Below, piece by piece: positions 1 to 13,700 of a stretch of 64,000 bases of DNA (positions are counted from its first letter, which is position 1; each line of letters opens with the position of its first letter). The position numbers and the translations under genes are program-made. Where the stretch lies: contig JANCRA010000010.1 in NCBI GenBank assembly GCA_024362935.1, positions 6,006,501-6,070,500 of the forward strand, read 5' to 3'. The notes under the pieces are model-generated. The model worked only from the letters and a program-made list of their open reading frames with translations. It made no database searches and was not told the DNA's origin. Origin of the DNA: Setophaga petechia. Its lineage: Eukaryota; Chordata; Aves; Passeriformes; Parulidae.

Positions 1-1622
1 AGTGGTATTTTTTTCCTTGTCTGATAATTTGAATATTATGTCTAAACAGTTTCCAGCTGGCAAGGGATTTTATTTTTTTTTAAAGCATTGGTAAGGTTGT
101 TGACTTAAGGAGAAGTGGAGTGGGGAAGGGAAATCCAGAAGGGAAGAGCAAGAAATGCGAGGTCTGCAGGCTGCAAAAGATCTGGGATGAAAGGACTGGC
201 TGACAACAGGAACCATCTCCCTTTGCCAGCCCTTGCTATGGAGGGGGTGTGGTCTTGGTTCTCTTAGAAAGAGAACTTTTCCTCCTAGAAAGATGGAGGA
301 AATCCTTGGGACCAGGGCAGTTATTTATCAAGAGCAGTGTAAGATGTGAGCAGACTGAGTGGCCAGTGCAATGGACCTGTTTCTTTGGGAGTGATGTTGG
401 GGTGGATGGATCAGTGGTGGTTGCACAGGCTGCCTTCCTCAGCCTCTGCATGCTTGGTTTCTGCCAGAACCTGCTGTCCCTGGCTCCCACCTGAGCCTTC
501 CCTGGTGGGTAGTGGACCCTGGCAAGGGCACGGACTCTCTCTTGGCACAGCAGCAGCTCCCTCAGCTCCTTGGCACAGACAGCTGCCAGCAGCAGCATCT
601 GGAATTGCTCCCTAGTGGAAGGTCTGTCCTAACCTGCTCTGCTGACCTGCCTATGCTATGGCAGCACTGACCTTTGGAAGGGAGAACAAACAGGACTTTG
701 TGTGCCTTTCTTTGACAAGAGCTGCTCCAGGCAGGCCTGGCAGTGACTGTCTGTGCTGTCCTCTGTCCCCTCAGCCACTGGAGGTAAATAATCCCACTTT
801 GGAGCAGCGTGTAAGCACCAGGTCTCCCAGCCTTGGTCTGGTACCATGGCTGCCCTCCTGCCCTGCTGCAGCTGGATTGGCCAGAGCAGGTTTGAGGCCA
901 GCAGGTTGCCATCTGCCTCAGTTCTCTCCATGCTCTGCTGCAGCCTTTTTTGTTCTTTTGGAAAAACGGAAGTACTTCCTATTTCAAGTCCTGGCTTTGG
1001 TTATCGCCAGGAAATCCTCACCTTCTCTGCTGGTGGGAGGAAGTGGATGAAATTTTAGATTTCTGTTGAGGCAAGTGTTACTTGCGTCACTCTACTTGAT
1101 GAGGGCAGCGTTGGAGAACAGTGCCTGTCATGATTTATTGGCAAAACCTCCTCTGTTGTCTACATACTTCTGAGGGCAGAGTATCCATGGTAGACCAAGA
1201 GTGGTGATAATTTCCTTGAACAGCAAAGAGCTTTTGGCAAAAATAGTTTGGATTAAACATTAATTGCAAACTGTTGTTCGGCTGCGGTCCTTGTTGTTTA
1301 TAGATGGCGGCGTTCTCACATTTCTAGCTGCACCCTCAATAGTGTCAGACAGCACAGTATGTTGGAAAGCTCTATGTTAATCAAAGCAGATATCAAATTG
1401 TTTGCCCACCATATTGACAGTTTGATTTCAGGAGTTATTTGGCACTTACAAATTTGGACATGGAGAAGTGCAACACTTGAATTCATTCATGCCCAAGTGT
1501 GGTCTTGTATATCTGTGGATCCTGATCAGATGTTAACCATACCCCTTCTAACCAGCAGTGTTTTTCTCATGTCATGTGTGTTCTTTGCCTTGTGGCTTAT
1601 CATCATGTTTTTTATTCAACAG
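1..1622 (+). other. 5' intron of RBM6 (3' portion)
   Basis: There is no supported coding exon here. The interval ends at the acceptor of the first coding exon. The only local oddity is a small CpG-containing spot with a YY1-like core, ATGGCGGC, at 1304-1311. I see no obvious promoter or CpG island, so the RBM6 promoter is probably upstream of the window. Confidence 0.6.
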
Positions 1623-1732
1623 GTTGTGGTGTCGGGGTGTTGTTAGAGTGAATTAACCGCTTCTGGAAGCCTACCAGACAAGATCAAAATGTGGGGAGAC
1701 CATCGACAAGGCAACAGAATGGGGTCTTTTCG
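1623..1732 (+). CDS. RBM6: RBM6 first coding exon (5'UTR 1623-1688, coding 1689-1732)
   Basis: The acceptor follows a T-rich tract ending in CAACAG at 1622 and the donor is CG|GTAAGTGC at 1733. Coding begins at ATG 1689 (MWGDHRQGNRMGSF plus two bases of Arg15), which matches the RBM6 N-terminus. The 22 codons upstream in the same frame include a TAG at 1644-1646, so translation cannot begin earlier in this exon. At least one more non-coding 5' exon and the promoter should lie outside the window. Confidence 0.92.
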
Positions 1733-4700
1733 GTAAGTGCTTCAATGTATGGTTTATTTCAGGAATGTTTTTAAATACTTAAATATAAGCCTTGGGAGCT
1801 CACTGTTTACTGTTTTGGTAGAAGTTATGAGGTCTCTATGGAGCTAGTTGTGATGGCCAAAGAACAGACAAGTTAATTGATGGTTTTTGCATTTCTGTGA
1901 AGTTTTAAATTTGGTTTTTAAGCAACAGCTGCTTTTAATATTTCTAGTCCTCCACACCACCTTTTCTAGTGATACTTAGTTTAGCTGTTGTGAGCTAATG
2001 TGATGTGCTATATGGCTTTTGGTATTATGTGCTGTTAACACCTGTAAGGGAAGAAAATTAGTTCAGAAATACCGGCACATTGACTGCACACACAATTTTA
2101 TTAAAACATTGAGAGTTTCATTCTTTCCATGAGGTTAACAAGTCCATATATCATAGAATCACAGAATGGTTTGATTGGAAGGGACCTTAAAGACCATCTT
2201 GTTCCAAATCCCTGGTGTGGGCAGGGACACCTTCCACTATCCCAGGCTGCTCCAAGACTGTCCAACCTGGCCTTGAGCCAGAGATGGGGCATCCTTCACT
2301 GGGCAGCATGTGCCAAGGCCTCACCATCCTGACAGGGAAGAATTTACTCCTGGTATCCAATCTAAATCCACTCTCTTTCAGTTAAAGCCAATTCCCCGTT
2401 GTCCTACCACTACATGCACTTGCAAAAAGTCTATATCCCCATATATTCCATCATAAGACATTTTTGAATGTCGCTGCAACTGTTCTAAAGATTCAAGTGC
2501 AGCTGACCCGCACAGCACAATATTTTTATTAGTTTGTGTTCCTCTGGTTGTTACCTGGGACCTGTGCTTGCGAGAGAGTGCTGGCTATGAAAATGAAGCC
2601 ACCAAAATCTAGAATTTTCCTCTGTTATGCATCACTCGTTCATCCTTTGCTCATGTGTGCACCTCAGTCCCTTGAAAATCAGCGTGATAAAGGTCCTGCT
2701 CATGGCATGCCTTAGGTTTCTGCTGTAAGAATACTTTAAATAATTGTCTACTGTAATGTGTTGAGAAAGCTGATAAAAATCAGTATCCTCCAGAACATGT
2801 AGTAACAGTGTTGATGAGGGAGGGATTGTGTCTGGTGATTATATCAGTTGTGCTGTTCTAATGATTTTTAAGTGGATTTTATTGGCATCGTTCTTTAATG
2901 TATTGGGTGGGGAATGCTAACCTTGATCCAAGTTTTAATTGCTATTCTACATGGTGGTGAAATGGACCGTGTGCCTTAGGAAATCTGTGTATGCTTTGAT
3001 TAATCTTGGTGAGTGATTCTGTAGTGAAACTCAGAGTACAACATGATTTGCTGTAGTTGCTAAGGAAATGTCCACTGCTTTGGGTAGCATTTGATGTTAT
3101 TTTAAAATGTGCTGATACTGTATCATTCTGTTTTTTAAAAAATGTATTGGAGCTTTGCTTAGGTGAAAAATCAGATTAGTTCCAGCCCACAAAAAAAAAA
3201 CAACAAAAAGCCCCATTGGATTTTGAATAACTGCCTTAAGAGGAAAATTCTTCCTGAGTGTTTTTATGTAGACATTGGGAGAGCTCATGGCTATAGTCTT
3301 GTGAACTCAGTGTAAGACAGTCTGAGGCATGAGCACAGCGATATCTTGGATGTTGATTGTTGGCATAGTCCTGTGAGGCACCCTCAGTGAACTGATGGCT
3401 TTCAGAATTTGCCAGTTTGGACTCCAGCACAAGGAAGCATAAATGAGTCTTTGTAGCATGTCAGAAAAGCCTGTTTGGTAACCTCTGCTTTCATGTGCCT
3501 CAGGATGATGTGTTAATTTAGCTGTTTCCATACTGCCCAGAGAACTTAAGCTCCTGGGCTCCTCACAGGCGTGTGCTGGTGATGCTAATGAACCAACACA
3601 CCGCTGCACCTCAGACAGGACTATGTGGATTGCTACCATCATTAACCCATTAATGTTGCAGGTGTTCTCTGTTGAGTGCTTCTGGAAATTGTGCTGAAAT
3701 GGGAGCACCCCAGTTTACTTTCTCACATCTGTCGTATGCTGCCTCATCTTAAACTGCCAAACATCAATATCTTCTGCGGATCTTAGACTGTTACACAGCT
3801 CTATAAAAGTTTAGAGAAGAATGTGCTGCTGTGTAGATTGCAGACTCTTAAGCACGTTATGAATAATACTGTCTTTATTTCTACAGTGGGAGCCAAGAAG
3901 AAAGGTTTGCTCCCGGGTGGAACAGGGAATATCCTCCTTCCCTTGATAGTCTTGGTCAAGAAAGACACTCTGGCAACTTCTCTGGCAGAAAATCACTTCC
4001 TTTTGATATCCAGGCACTCTCAGGCCTCCTCAATCCTCAGTTTGCCAACAGAGAGGAACCTTCTTTCAGCTATGGAGCTAGAGATGGACCACGTAGTGAC
4101 TTCAGAGGTGGGGATGGGCACCACGATTTCAGGGGCAGGGATTTCCCACCATCTGACTTCCAGGGCAGAGATGAGTCTCAGATGGATTTCAGAGGTAGGG
4201 AGCCGCCTCCTTCTGAGTACAGAGGCAGGGATATGTACTCTGGAGACTTCCGGGAGAGAGAAGGGCCCCCCATGGACTTCAGGGCTGGGGACGTTCCCTC
4301 AGGGGACTACAGGAACAGGGACACGTTCCGTATGAACTACAGGGATAGGGAAGCACACAATATGGATTACAGGGGCAGGGAGGAACCTCTGTCAGACTTC
4401 AGGGGAAGGGGGTCTTATGATTTCGACTTCAGAGGTCGAGATGGGCCTCATTCAGACTTTAGGGCAAGAGATATGTCTGAGTTAGACTACAGAGGCAGAG
4501 AACATTCCTATTCAGACTTCAGAAATAGGGATGTACCTGATTTGGACTTCAGGGGCGTGGGCACCTCTGATCTGGACTTCAGAAACAGGAACGCACCATC
4601 GTCAGACTTCAGAAATAGGCACAGATCCCGATCTGATCAGGATTTTAGGAGCAGAGATGTGGCTCCTCCCATGGACTTTTCAGATAGGGAAATGCCTCCT

Positions 4701-7700
4701 GTGGATCAAAGCCTTGTAGATTTTAGACACAACCAATCTAATGCACCTTTAGCAGAAAGAGAGGGCTCTGGTTTAAGCACCAGCAAAAGAGATGAGTCTG
4801 CACTTAGTCTAGATAGAAGTCCCTTTGGTAGCCAAAAAGGAGAATTTCAACACTCGGAAGCACCAGCCAGAGAAGAGGAATCCTTGGGACTGGGTCTTGA
4901 AGATGACACTTCACACAATTTCCAGAATAGCCGCGGACCTCTTCCTACTCTTCAGGACCAAGAGGAGCAACCTCAGACCTTTGCTAGCAAGCAGCAACAG
5001 CAGCAGCTTTCTGGGGGGGAGCAGCAAAGATCCGATGCTGATCTTGGGTTAAAGGGTGAAGGTGACCTGGATTTCCTTGGGAGGCAAGATACAGACTACA
5101 GGAACATGGAATATCGGGATGTGGACCACCGGCTGCCGGGGCATCAAATGTTTGATTATGAACATGGCAAGTCCTTTGCAGAAGGAAAACCCAGCAAAGA
5201 CTCTAGGCCCTATAAGAACCTTCAGGTAGGTGTTTTTGTCAATTGATGTCTCTGTTAAATGTGTGTTGGCCAAGAATGGAAGGAGTTGGGAAGGAGTCTT
5301 CATCCATGTCCTGTCACTTCAGTTCTAGTCTAATTCACCATCCTTCTCTGAGATCATTCTCTGCTCCTCGTTATTTAATGGGCACCCTTTCTGTGTCAGA
5401 AACACTTCCCAAGAGAAGTGCAGTTTAGCAAATGAGAGTTGCTAAATATGTATAAGCAGATTTGGTTGAGAAAGTCCCCAGGTTGAAAATGGCCAGACAG
5501 AGGGTGTAGGGGGAAGTGGTTACAGATAAATGTATTTTGTTGTTTTGCCCTGGATGTTGCTTATGAGCAGTATCAGAGAGAAGCTACTGCCTTGGGTGGG
5601 CCTGTGTACTACTGTCTCATATATACTTTGTTTTCCTTCAGAGTTATCTTGAAACCTGAAGGTAGTGGTAACTACTGAGTTAATAACTTCTATTGAATTT
5701 GAATAACTGCTATTGAATTTGAATCTCCCACTGCTGGAAAGCAGAGAGATATGATCTGCCCATTTTATTTTCCTGGAGCTAGATCTTCCTATACAGCTCA
5801 GTGAACATGTGAAGAGCTCCTCCAGAGCTCCCTGAATCTCCAACAGATTAAAAGCTTTGAGTCAGGCTGCTTATGGGCCTTTCCCTTTGAATTTTCCCCT
5901 GCTTTATTTTGCTACTGCTTGTGTATCTTGTGAGCCAGCATCTCTCATTTGTAAAATCATCTTCATTGTGTGAACTCAAGGACCAAGATTACCGGACCTG
6001 CCCCAAGTATGTGAAGCCAAGCAAGCTCATTCGACTCGGAGGAGTGCCTGAAACTGCCACTAAGGATGATGTAAGTGGGATGTTTCTCATCTAGAAACTT
6101 CTGTTGAGAGTTTCTAAAGTACCACTTTGAAGTCTGGTTAGTGCATATCAGATGGTCTGTCATTTCCCCAGGGGAAAATCCAGATTTAGAAGTCACTGCA
6201 ATGTTACCTGTTATCTGATTATTCTGGGTTTTTGGGGCTTCTGGAAGTGATGAGTTTTCCTGTGGTTGCATGTGGGGTGTTGATAGCTAGAAGCCTTGAC
6301 TCCAGACTCTGCAACATGCCTTACTTCATCACTGCTTTATATATACCAAATATTGTTACTACTATTTTGGGCTCAGAAGACAAGTAGTGTCTAAGTGAAC
6401 TTGTTTGTTCTTAGTTACTTGAAATTGCTTAAATGAGATCTTACAAAGATGGAAAAATATCTGCTGTTCCTGCTGGTTTTAGTGAAAAAAACCCATAAAA
6501 TGATGTAGGCTACATGGTGAAAGTAGCTCAATTTCCTATGAATTAGGACTTCAGTTTTGGGGTTTTTTGTTTATTTGGTGAATGTTCCAGGCATGAGAAC
6601 CCCTACATGCAGCAGTTTTTGCTAGGCTTGGCTGTAGTGATCATCTTCTGAGGCTTGATAAAGGAGAACTCACGGGAGGAACTTTGTCCTTCAGAGGATG
6701 ATAAGACCCAGAACAGTTGCTCTTGTTACTTTGATTTTCTTAAAGGCAGTGGGACATCTTTGACCTTAAATAAGGAACTGATCTGAGTCTGGCTGAAACC
6801 AGTGTAATAAACCTTTGAACAGTTGAATTGTGGTGTAAATGGCGCTCACTTCTTCAAACAAAACCCAAAAATACTTTGAAAACTCAGTAACAATTCTCAG
6901 GTACTGCTGGAACTTAATTCTCAGGTACTACTGGAAAGTGTGTCAGTTTGTAACAGCCTTAACCTAGAAAGAGTAGAACTCTTGGAGAGACAGAAATGTG
7001 CATTGGCAAGTACCTTGGGTTTGGAGGTTTGATTTTGGAGATGAAGTGGATCTTGTTTTTCCTGTAGATCCTCAATGCTTTCCGAGGGCCTGATGGGACC
7101 CCTGTGAAGGACCTGCGACTCAAAGATTACAGCTCAGGTGAGAATGCTTTTCCAGTGCTTTTAGTTTCAAGGTGACAACAGGGTATTTTTTACACCAATA
7201 TCTTCTTAGGCAATTTGGTTAAAGTCTTACATGCCCTAATTGCAGGTATTTTTTAATGAAAATGCCCTGTGAGTTTTGTAGTTTGTCCTCTTGGCCTCAA
7301 AATTGATGGTTATACTCACTGATGCCTCAGAGGTAAAACATGTGTCCAGCTGCCTCTGGAGAGGTGTAGGAGCAGCAGGAAGAGCACTGAGGCTGTTCTA
7401 ATAGCTATCAAGAGTAAAGCCATGGGACAGCAGGTTAATTTTTCCATAATTTTTTTTTTAACTATTACTAAATCCTTTTGGAATGTTCTAAATCTTGTTT
7501 CTGAGGTGGTCTTACTGTGGAACAAATGCTGCACAAATAGTGTCCTCAGGAAACCTGCTCCATCCTAACATTTCTGCTTCAGTAACCTGAAACTGGTACC
7601 CTGCTTAGGTACGAAGACAGGTTAAATAAAAAGACAAAGTAAGTTTTATAAGCAGATATCCAAATACTGGGTCTGGATGTTCTTCCTCATTCAAAGAATA

Positions 7701-10700
7701 AAGTTCTGCTGTACTTCTGATCAGTGTGTATAGGATTCTGAAGAAAGAAATATTTTACAAGGCTGCTTTGTGAAACAGTTGTACTGGAACAAAGATGTGC
7801 GATGATAGGAAGGGTGAGTCCTGGGGATTGGTGTGGATAATACTAGTAGGAAATACCTTGAAACTGGTATTTTATTTTAATTTTATTTTTAAACCTAGGA
7901 GAGCAGAGGCTTCTACATTCATCAGTGCTTTTTCATATTTTCAGTATGAGTTGTACGTGAAGCAACTGGAATTCTTGGTGTCAATACATTATGTAAAGGC
8001 TTCCAATGTGTTGAGAAACTGGGGCAGTGGGGTATTTGTGTATTTTTGTTTCTGGAAGCTGTCAAAGGAGATTTCACAACCTTCTCAGGAGCCTTTGAAC
8101 TAAAGAACATCCCTGTGTCACGTAATCTGGCCTAACAAGCAGGGCTTAAGGGGCACAGTTAGTCTTTCTTGCTTCCTTTCCTCTTTTCTAAGCATATTTC
8201 AATATTGCTGTCGTCACCCACACAGCACTGACTGCAACACAATAATTGCAACACCCTCCTTTCTTGCTTGTGCTGATGAGATTTGTCAGTTGTTTTGGTT
8301 TTTTTTTTTCCTTCTGAAACATGTCACTTCAGTAATAAATCAACTTGAACTGGAAATTTCTTTGTAAGTCTCTTCCCATGTACATTATTAGGACTTAGTG
8401 CCCTCATTAGAGAGCTGCTGTTTCTTCCTTCCCCTTCCCTGTTTCAAAGGCTGCTCAGGATGAGACACAGTGTCTGAAGTTATGTGCAGAGGGTCTGGTA
8501 TCTGCGGGTGCTCACATGTGATGCGAGGGCTGCAGTTTTCTGCTGTCTCTCCAAAAGCTGCGTTCTGTTCCAGGCTGTCTCTTCAGCTGCAAAGTTGGCT
8601 TTTTAAAAAGTTTTTCTGGCAATTGTGGGGAGGCAAAGAATGAAGTTAAAATTAGCTCGTGTTTTATGAGCTGTGTAAAGCTGTTGTTTAACCCTGTCCA
8701 GTCAACATCAGTCATTTAAGCGGCGTAGCTTTGTTCCAGGTTATGTGGAGGCTCCAAAGTCTTTCTTTTGCATTGTGTCCTGAGGCTGCATTTAAACAGC
8801 TCTCTGATCCTTCTTGCACAAGATGGCTGTGTCTAGGGCAATAAAAGCTTCCTGCATTGTGAATATTTGTTTTAGAGGTTGGGTAGCTAGAAGCTGTAGT
8901 AAAATTAATCCAGCTTTTCACATTGGCTCCTCCTAGAGAAGTGTATAGAATTGAATTAATATTAACTTCTGGAAAGCTAAACCTCTGAAACTAGAGGCCG
9001 GTCATGGGTTAAACAATGCTTTTGTGATGGGATGTGTATGTAAATATCCATAAGAATTAAAAGCAAACCTTTTGGATTACTGATGTCTCTGGGATACACC
9101 TGCACTGCTGTACCAGCTCGGTGGGACAATGGCAGCCTGGCTCAGAGGAGCACATGCTAAGCCAGTCTGAGTGGGTTGTATATTTTTGAGTGCTGTCCAG
9201 AAATGTTAAAAATAACATTAATCATGAGTATGCATGTTGAGTGTGTTTGAGAGAAGAATGCCTGCAGCTGTGGGGGGAACAATAACAGCCGTAACAAATA
9301 ACACGCAATTAACTCAAAATAAGTGAGGTTTGGATCAGTTTCTCAAAAAGATAACGCTTATCATAAAGCTTATCTCAGCAGCTTCAGTGTAATGATTCCA
9401 CTGTATGATCTTTACAAGACTCATTCTGGTTTGGGGAAAAAGATATGGTTGATTTTTCTTGGAAAAAGCAGCTCAATTTCTTTATAAAGCCCCTTTTTTT
9501 ACATACCCTGTATGTGCGAAGGAAAGTCTATTTTCACAGAAGGCTGTGCTGAGAATGGAACTCTGTTCTTAATATACCTGGTGTGATTTTGGTATGCATT
9601 CAAGCTGTTGATTCTTTAGATTATTTTGTCTCCGAAGCCCACAAACTGAAATGATGGCTAGATTTTAAACAAGGCAGTGAGAGACCTTAAGAAGTGGCAT
9701 AGTAATTCTATTTAAATCAAAGAGGCAGATATTTACAATGATAAAATGTCAAAGTCAGACTTTATAGTATTACCCTAAAAGACATTAACTTGTAATTTCC
9801 ATCAGTTAGATTTTTGAGTTGATGCCTGTACATTCAGACTGAAAGTGCCAAATCCATTTTTGGGGGGAGGAGGGCTTCTTCCAGTGTGATGTATAAGCCT
9901 TGGCAGAAATAACTATATTAAATCTTTCAGCTTGCGTTCTCAAGTGTGTTTGGTCATGTCTGTCCAATTAATCTTTGCAAAGAACAAACCTTGAGGTGGC
10001 TATGGAGCTCTCAAAGACTATCAGCTGCTTTGGTGTGCAGGATGTCCTGGAGCCTTGTGTGGAGGCACAGCACGGATGTCCCACTGCTCCTGTAGATGCC
10101 TGTGGTGATGACTTGTCAGCAGCTCTCTGCGAAGGGGTTGTGAGCTCCCCTATCCAATCCATCTGAAGGTGCTTGTCTCTCCTTGCTGGGCTCTGGGTTT
10201 TCATGTGGCTTTACACCGTGGTGTCCCCTCCTTGGAGGTGTTAGTGCAGTGTGTGACAACACTGGCTGCTCATGGAATGGGGTCTCTCCTCCTCCTTTTA
10301 CTGTCTGTGCTCCTGCCTCAGTGCTGATTGCCAGGAGCTTGAAACCGACACCTTTGACCTTTGAGGAGTCTAACATGAGCACACCTTGCCCTGGTTTTGA
10401 TTTTGATCATATTTTATAAACTCCTGCCTGATTTTCATCAGGCTTTATTTCTACTTCCCTGACTAATGTCAGACATAAGCATGAGATCTCATCTTGAGGG
10501 TCTGATATGCACAGAGCTCTGGCTGAGTCACTCACATGTGCCCTGGAGAAGGAAGCACATGGAGCCAGCCTTATCTTAAAGGGCTGCTTATCTTAAAGGA
10601 CACTGCAGTGGTGTCCAAAGTAATAAATGAAAACACAAGCCACAGTGAGCCTTCTGTTCAAATTGTTATTCTGGATGCAGCATGCAGTGGGACAAGCTTG

Positions 10701-13700
10701 GAACATGTGTTTTCCAACCAGGATTCGTGTTAGTGTTGGTACCAGCAGTTGTGAAAGCTGTTCAGGGAAAGTGAGCCTGAGAAATGGCTGGCAGCCCACA
10801 AGACTTTTCTAGTTCACTCCATAAGCCCATCTGGGGAACTGAGAAGAATTTTTGCTGGACTAGGAGAGCCTGGTGGAGAGTGGACTCTCTCACTAGAGAG
10901 AGGAGGGGGACTCTGAAGTGGACCTGGAGGGACCAGGTGAGCTGGATTCTGGTCAGCAGGAGCAGTGAGATCTACCCCAGCCCCTTTATGTTCTCTCTAA
11001 ATTAGTGCAGTACTTCAAAAATTGGGAGATTTGGGGTTTTAACTCTGTTTTGACCCTTGCAAATACTCACTTTTGAACCCTGGGTGTGTATGTGGGAACA
11101 CAATGCAGCATCCCTGAGGAGCAAAGCACCTGTGCAACAGGAATGCCTGGAGCAGGTGGAACAGCAGTTATGCTTGGGGCCAGAGCAATGTCCACATGGA
11201 CACAGGTGACTCCTGCTAAAGAACAGGCTTCTTCTGTGGTGAAGGAGCACCCAAGAAATGTAGTGTCACCTGGAAACATGAGCTGCTTTTTGGCAGCTGC
11301 CCGTTCCATTTTGAAATGCTTTTGTTTTAGCAATTATTATTGCCACTAAATGTACTTTACTGCTTGCTTAGCCTCCTTCTTGCCCTAGCATTCATGCTCT
11401 GTTTCATTTCTCCTGACCAGCCCCCTGTGTGGTGCTTGGAACTGCTTCCCTTATCCTTCCCTGTGTTAAACTTAAAATTGCCTTGGCCAAGTCCTACAAG
11501 AAACTGGATTATCTTGCTTGTTCTCTCTAAGCTCTGCCGCATTGGTGCCCTGTTAAATATTAATAAGCCCCTTAGATAAATCTTTAAAAGGTGCTGCTTT
11601 TTTTTCCCTTTCCAAGTGCAGTCTATCTTGTATATCACAACAGTGAATCATTGGTTTCAGGAATATATCAGGAAGCCTCTGGAATTCAGATTTGTATTTT
11701 TCAGTGTTCTATTTTGCTAAAACTCATAATCTAAGAGTCCAGAAGTTTCCAGCTGATAATGGAAAAATTGCTGCAGATCTTTTTTTTTTTTTTAATTGGT
11801 GCACCTCTCCTCAGCAGGGATAAGTTCTCCATTTTCCATGGCTGGAGTGCATTCCAAGGCAGTGAGATCACCTTTCCCTTGAGGCAGACCTGGCTGTGCA
11901 TTTGTCAGGCCCACATATAAGGGGGTTTTAGCTTCCTTGCTGTGGGTGGTGTTTGGGTAGGGCAGCTCTTGGAGGCCAGAAATGCTGGCAAGATGCTGCT
12001 CCTGCCACAGGTGCCATCGTGCTGCAGCTCTCAGCTTTAGGTAGGACAGGAGAGGTGAGCTGCTCCTCTGCAGGGGTGGGGGAGTGTTTCTGGAACTGTG
12101 CTGAGCAGAAACCTTTTTGTTTCCTTTCTGGAGTGATGCAGTGCCCAGGGGGAAACCCTTCCGAAGGGTGGGTTTGTGGTGAGCTGGTGGCTTCCCCATG
12201 TAGAGGGCTTGGCACCAAGTCTCTGGAGTTAGATGAGGTGCCACAAGGACTTGGATTCTTGGGTTTAGTACAAACACATGCTGTGGGTTGCTGTGGGATG
12301 GCTCTAGCACATGCTGTGGTGCAGAGGGCACCTGGCCTGTTGTGCCAATCATACAGAGGGCAGCTCAGCTCACCATCAAGGCTGGTGCTGATGCACCATA
12401 GGATGAATAATCTCCTGTTGCTGTGCTTGGTGCTTTGCACAGTGGTGGTTGTGTGGCCCAGTCTGCAGCATCAGCCATGACTCAGGCATGCAGAGTTCAG
12501 GCACTTGCTGAGAGCTGAGGTGACCATCCTGAGCTCATAAGATCTTGTAGCACACCAGGAGTTTCCCCTTGAGGTGTGGTCAGATCCCTCAGTGATCAGC
12601 AGAGTTCTGCAGACTGCAGGGCTCACCTGCCAAGACTTGTGGAAATATCTTCAGCACCGATCTGCCTGAACCAATTGACTTTAGCTTGTAGCTAGAATAG
12701 TGTGCCAAGAGCCAAAAAATACACTTAGCTGGAATTAGTCCATGGTCATCAATAGCAGTCCTTGCCAGTTTTCCCAGCTGTGTGGGCAGTAGGCTTTTGG
12801 CTTGCCTTGCTTGGTTTCAGGGCAATAGTGCATTGTCTCTTGGAAGCAAAAGGGGTTCTTGCTCCTCTTGCCTTATCTGTGATGTGGTGGCTTGGGAAAT
12901 AGGAAGTACAAATCTGGTCTAAGCCAGTGTTTGTGATGGTGATCAGCCTTGGTTCGGGGTTATAAGGCCTATTCTGAAAATGCAACAAACACATCCATCC
13001 ATAAAACATGCTCACAGCCTTTTTGACATGCAGAATCCATTTTTACAAAGGTGCTCATTCCTTTTGCATCTCTGGAGCAAAATTTCAAGGTTTTGCACAG
13101 TGTACTGACATTACCTTGATTACTTTGTGCTAAGATGCCAAGTCATATATCATGGAGACCAGGTTCACATTAGCAGCACTTGAAAACCAAATTCTTGGGT
13201 GGAACATCTTCCCAGGTATGCAGCTCACAGTCCTCTCTCATGGAGTCTAGTGAGAGCCCCAACATTCCTCAGATTCCAGGTTTCTGTACAAGCATAATGT
13301 GATAGTTTGTCTTTAATAAAACTACAGTGTATACAGTCTTAGCATTGGGGTTTTTTCTCTCCTCTCCTCTCCTTTGTGCTGTGTATAAACTGTCCTCCTT
13401 GGGCCAAGAAGGGTTGGCAACCACTTGGGGCTCTGACTGTAGTAGTTCCTGTAGTTTATGGAGCTGCAGGTGTCCACCTTTGAGGTTGTCTCAGGCAGGT
13501 CCTTTCTGCGTCTTGTTCTCCAGGATGGAGAAAGGGGAATGAACTGTAATGCTCTATCTTTCAGAATACAGCTCTGTTTCATTTCCTGTGGTTTCAGTGT
13601 TGTTCTCTGTCATGAATGAGTGTGTAAGAGTGTCCTTCTTTACACAGAGGGACAGCAGGAAGTGACAGGCCTTTTCCCAGCAGCAGGTGTGGCTTGTAAA

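Noticed and set aside
11792..12440. Overlapping open frames (about 170-186 codons) on both strands in an RBM6 intron
   Set aside because: Several frames are open at once in a stop-poor region, and no domain or conserved motif was recognised.
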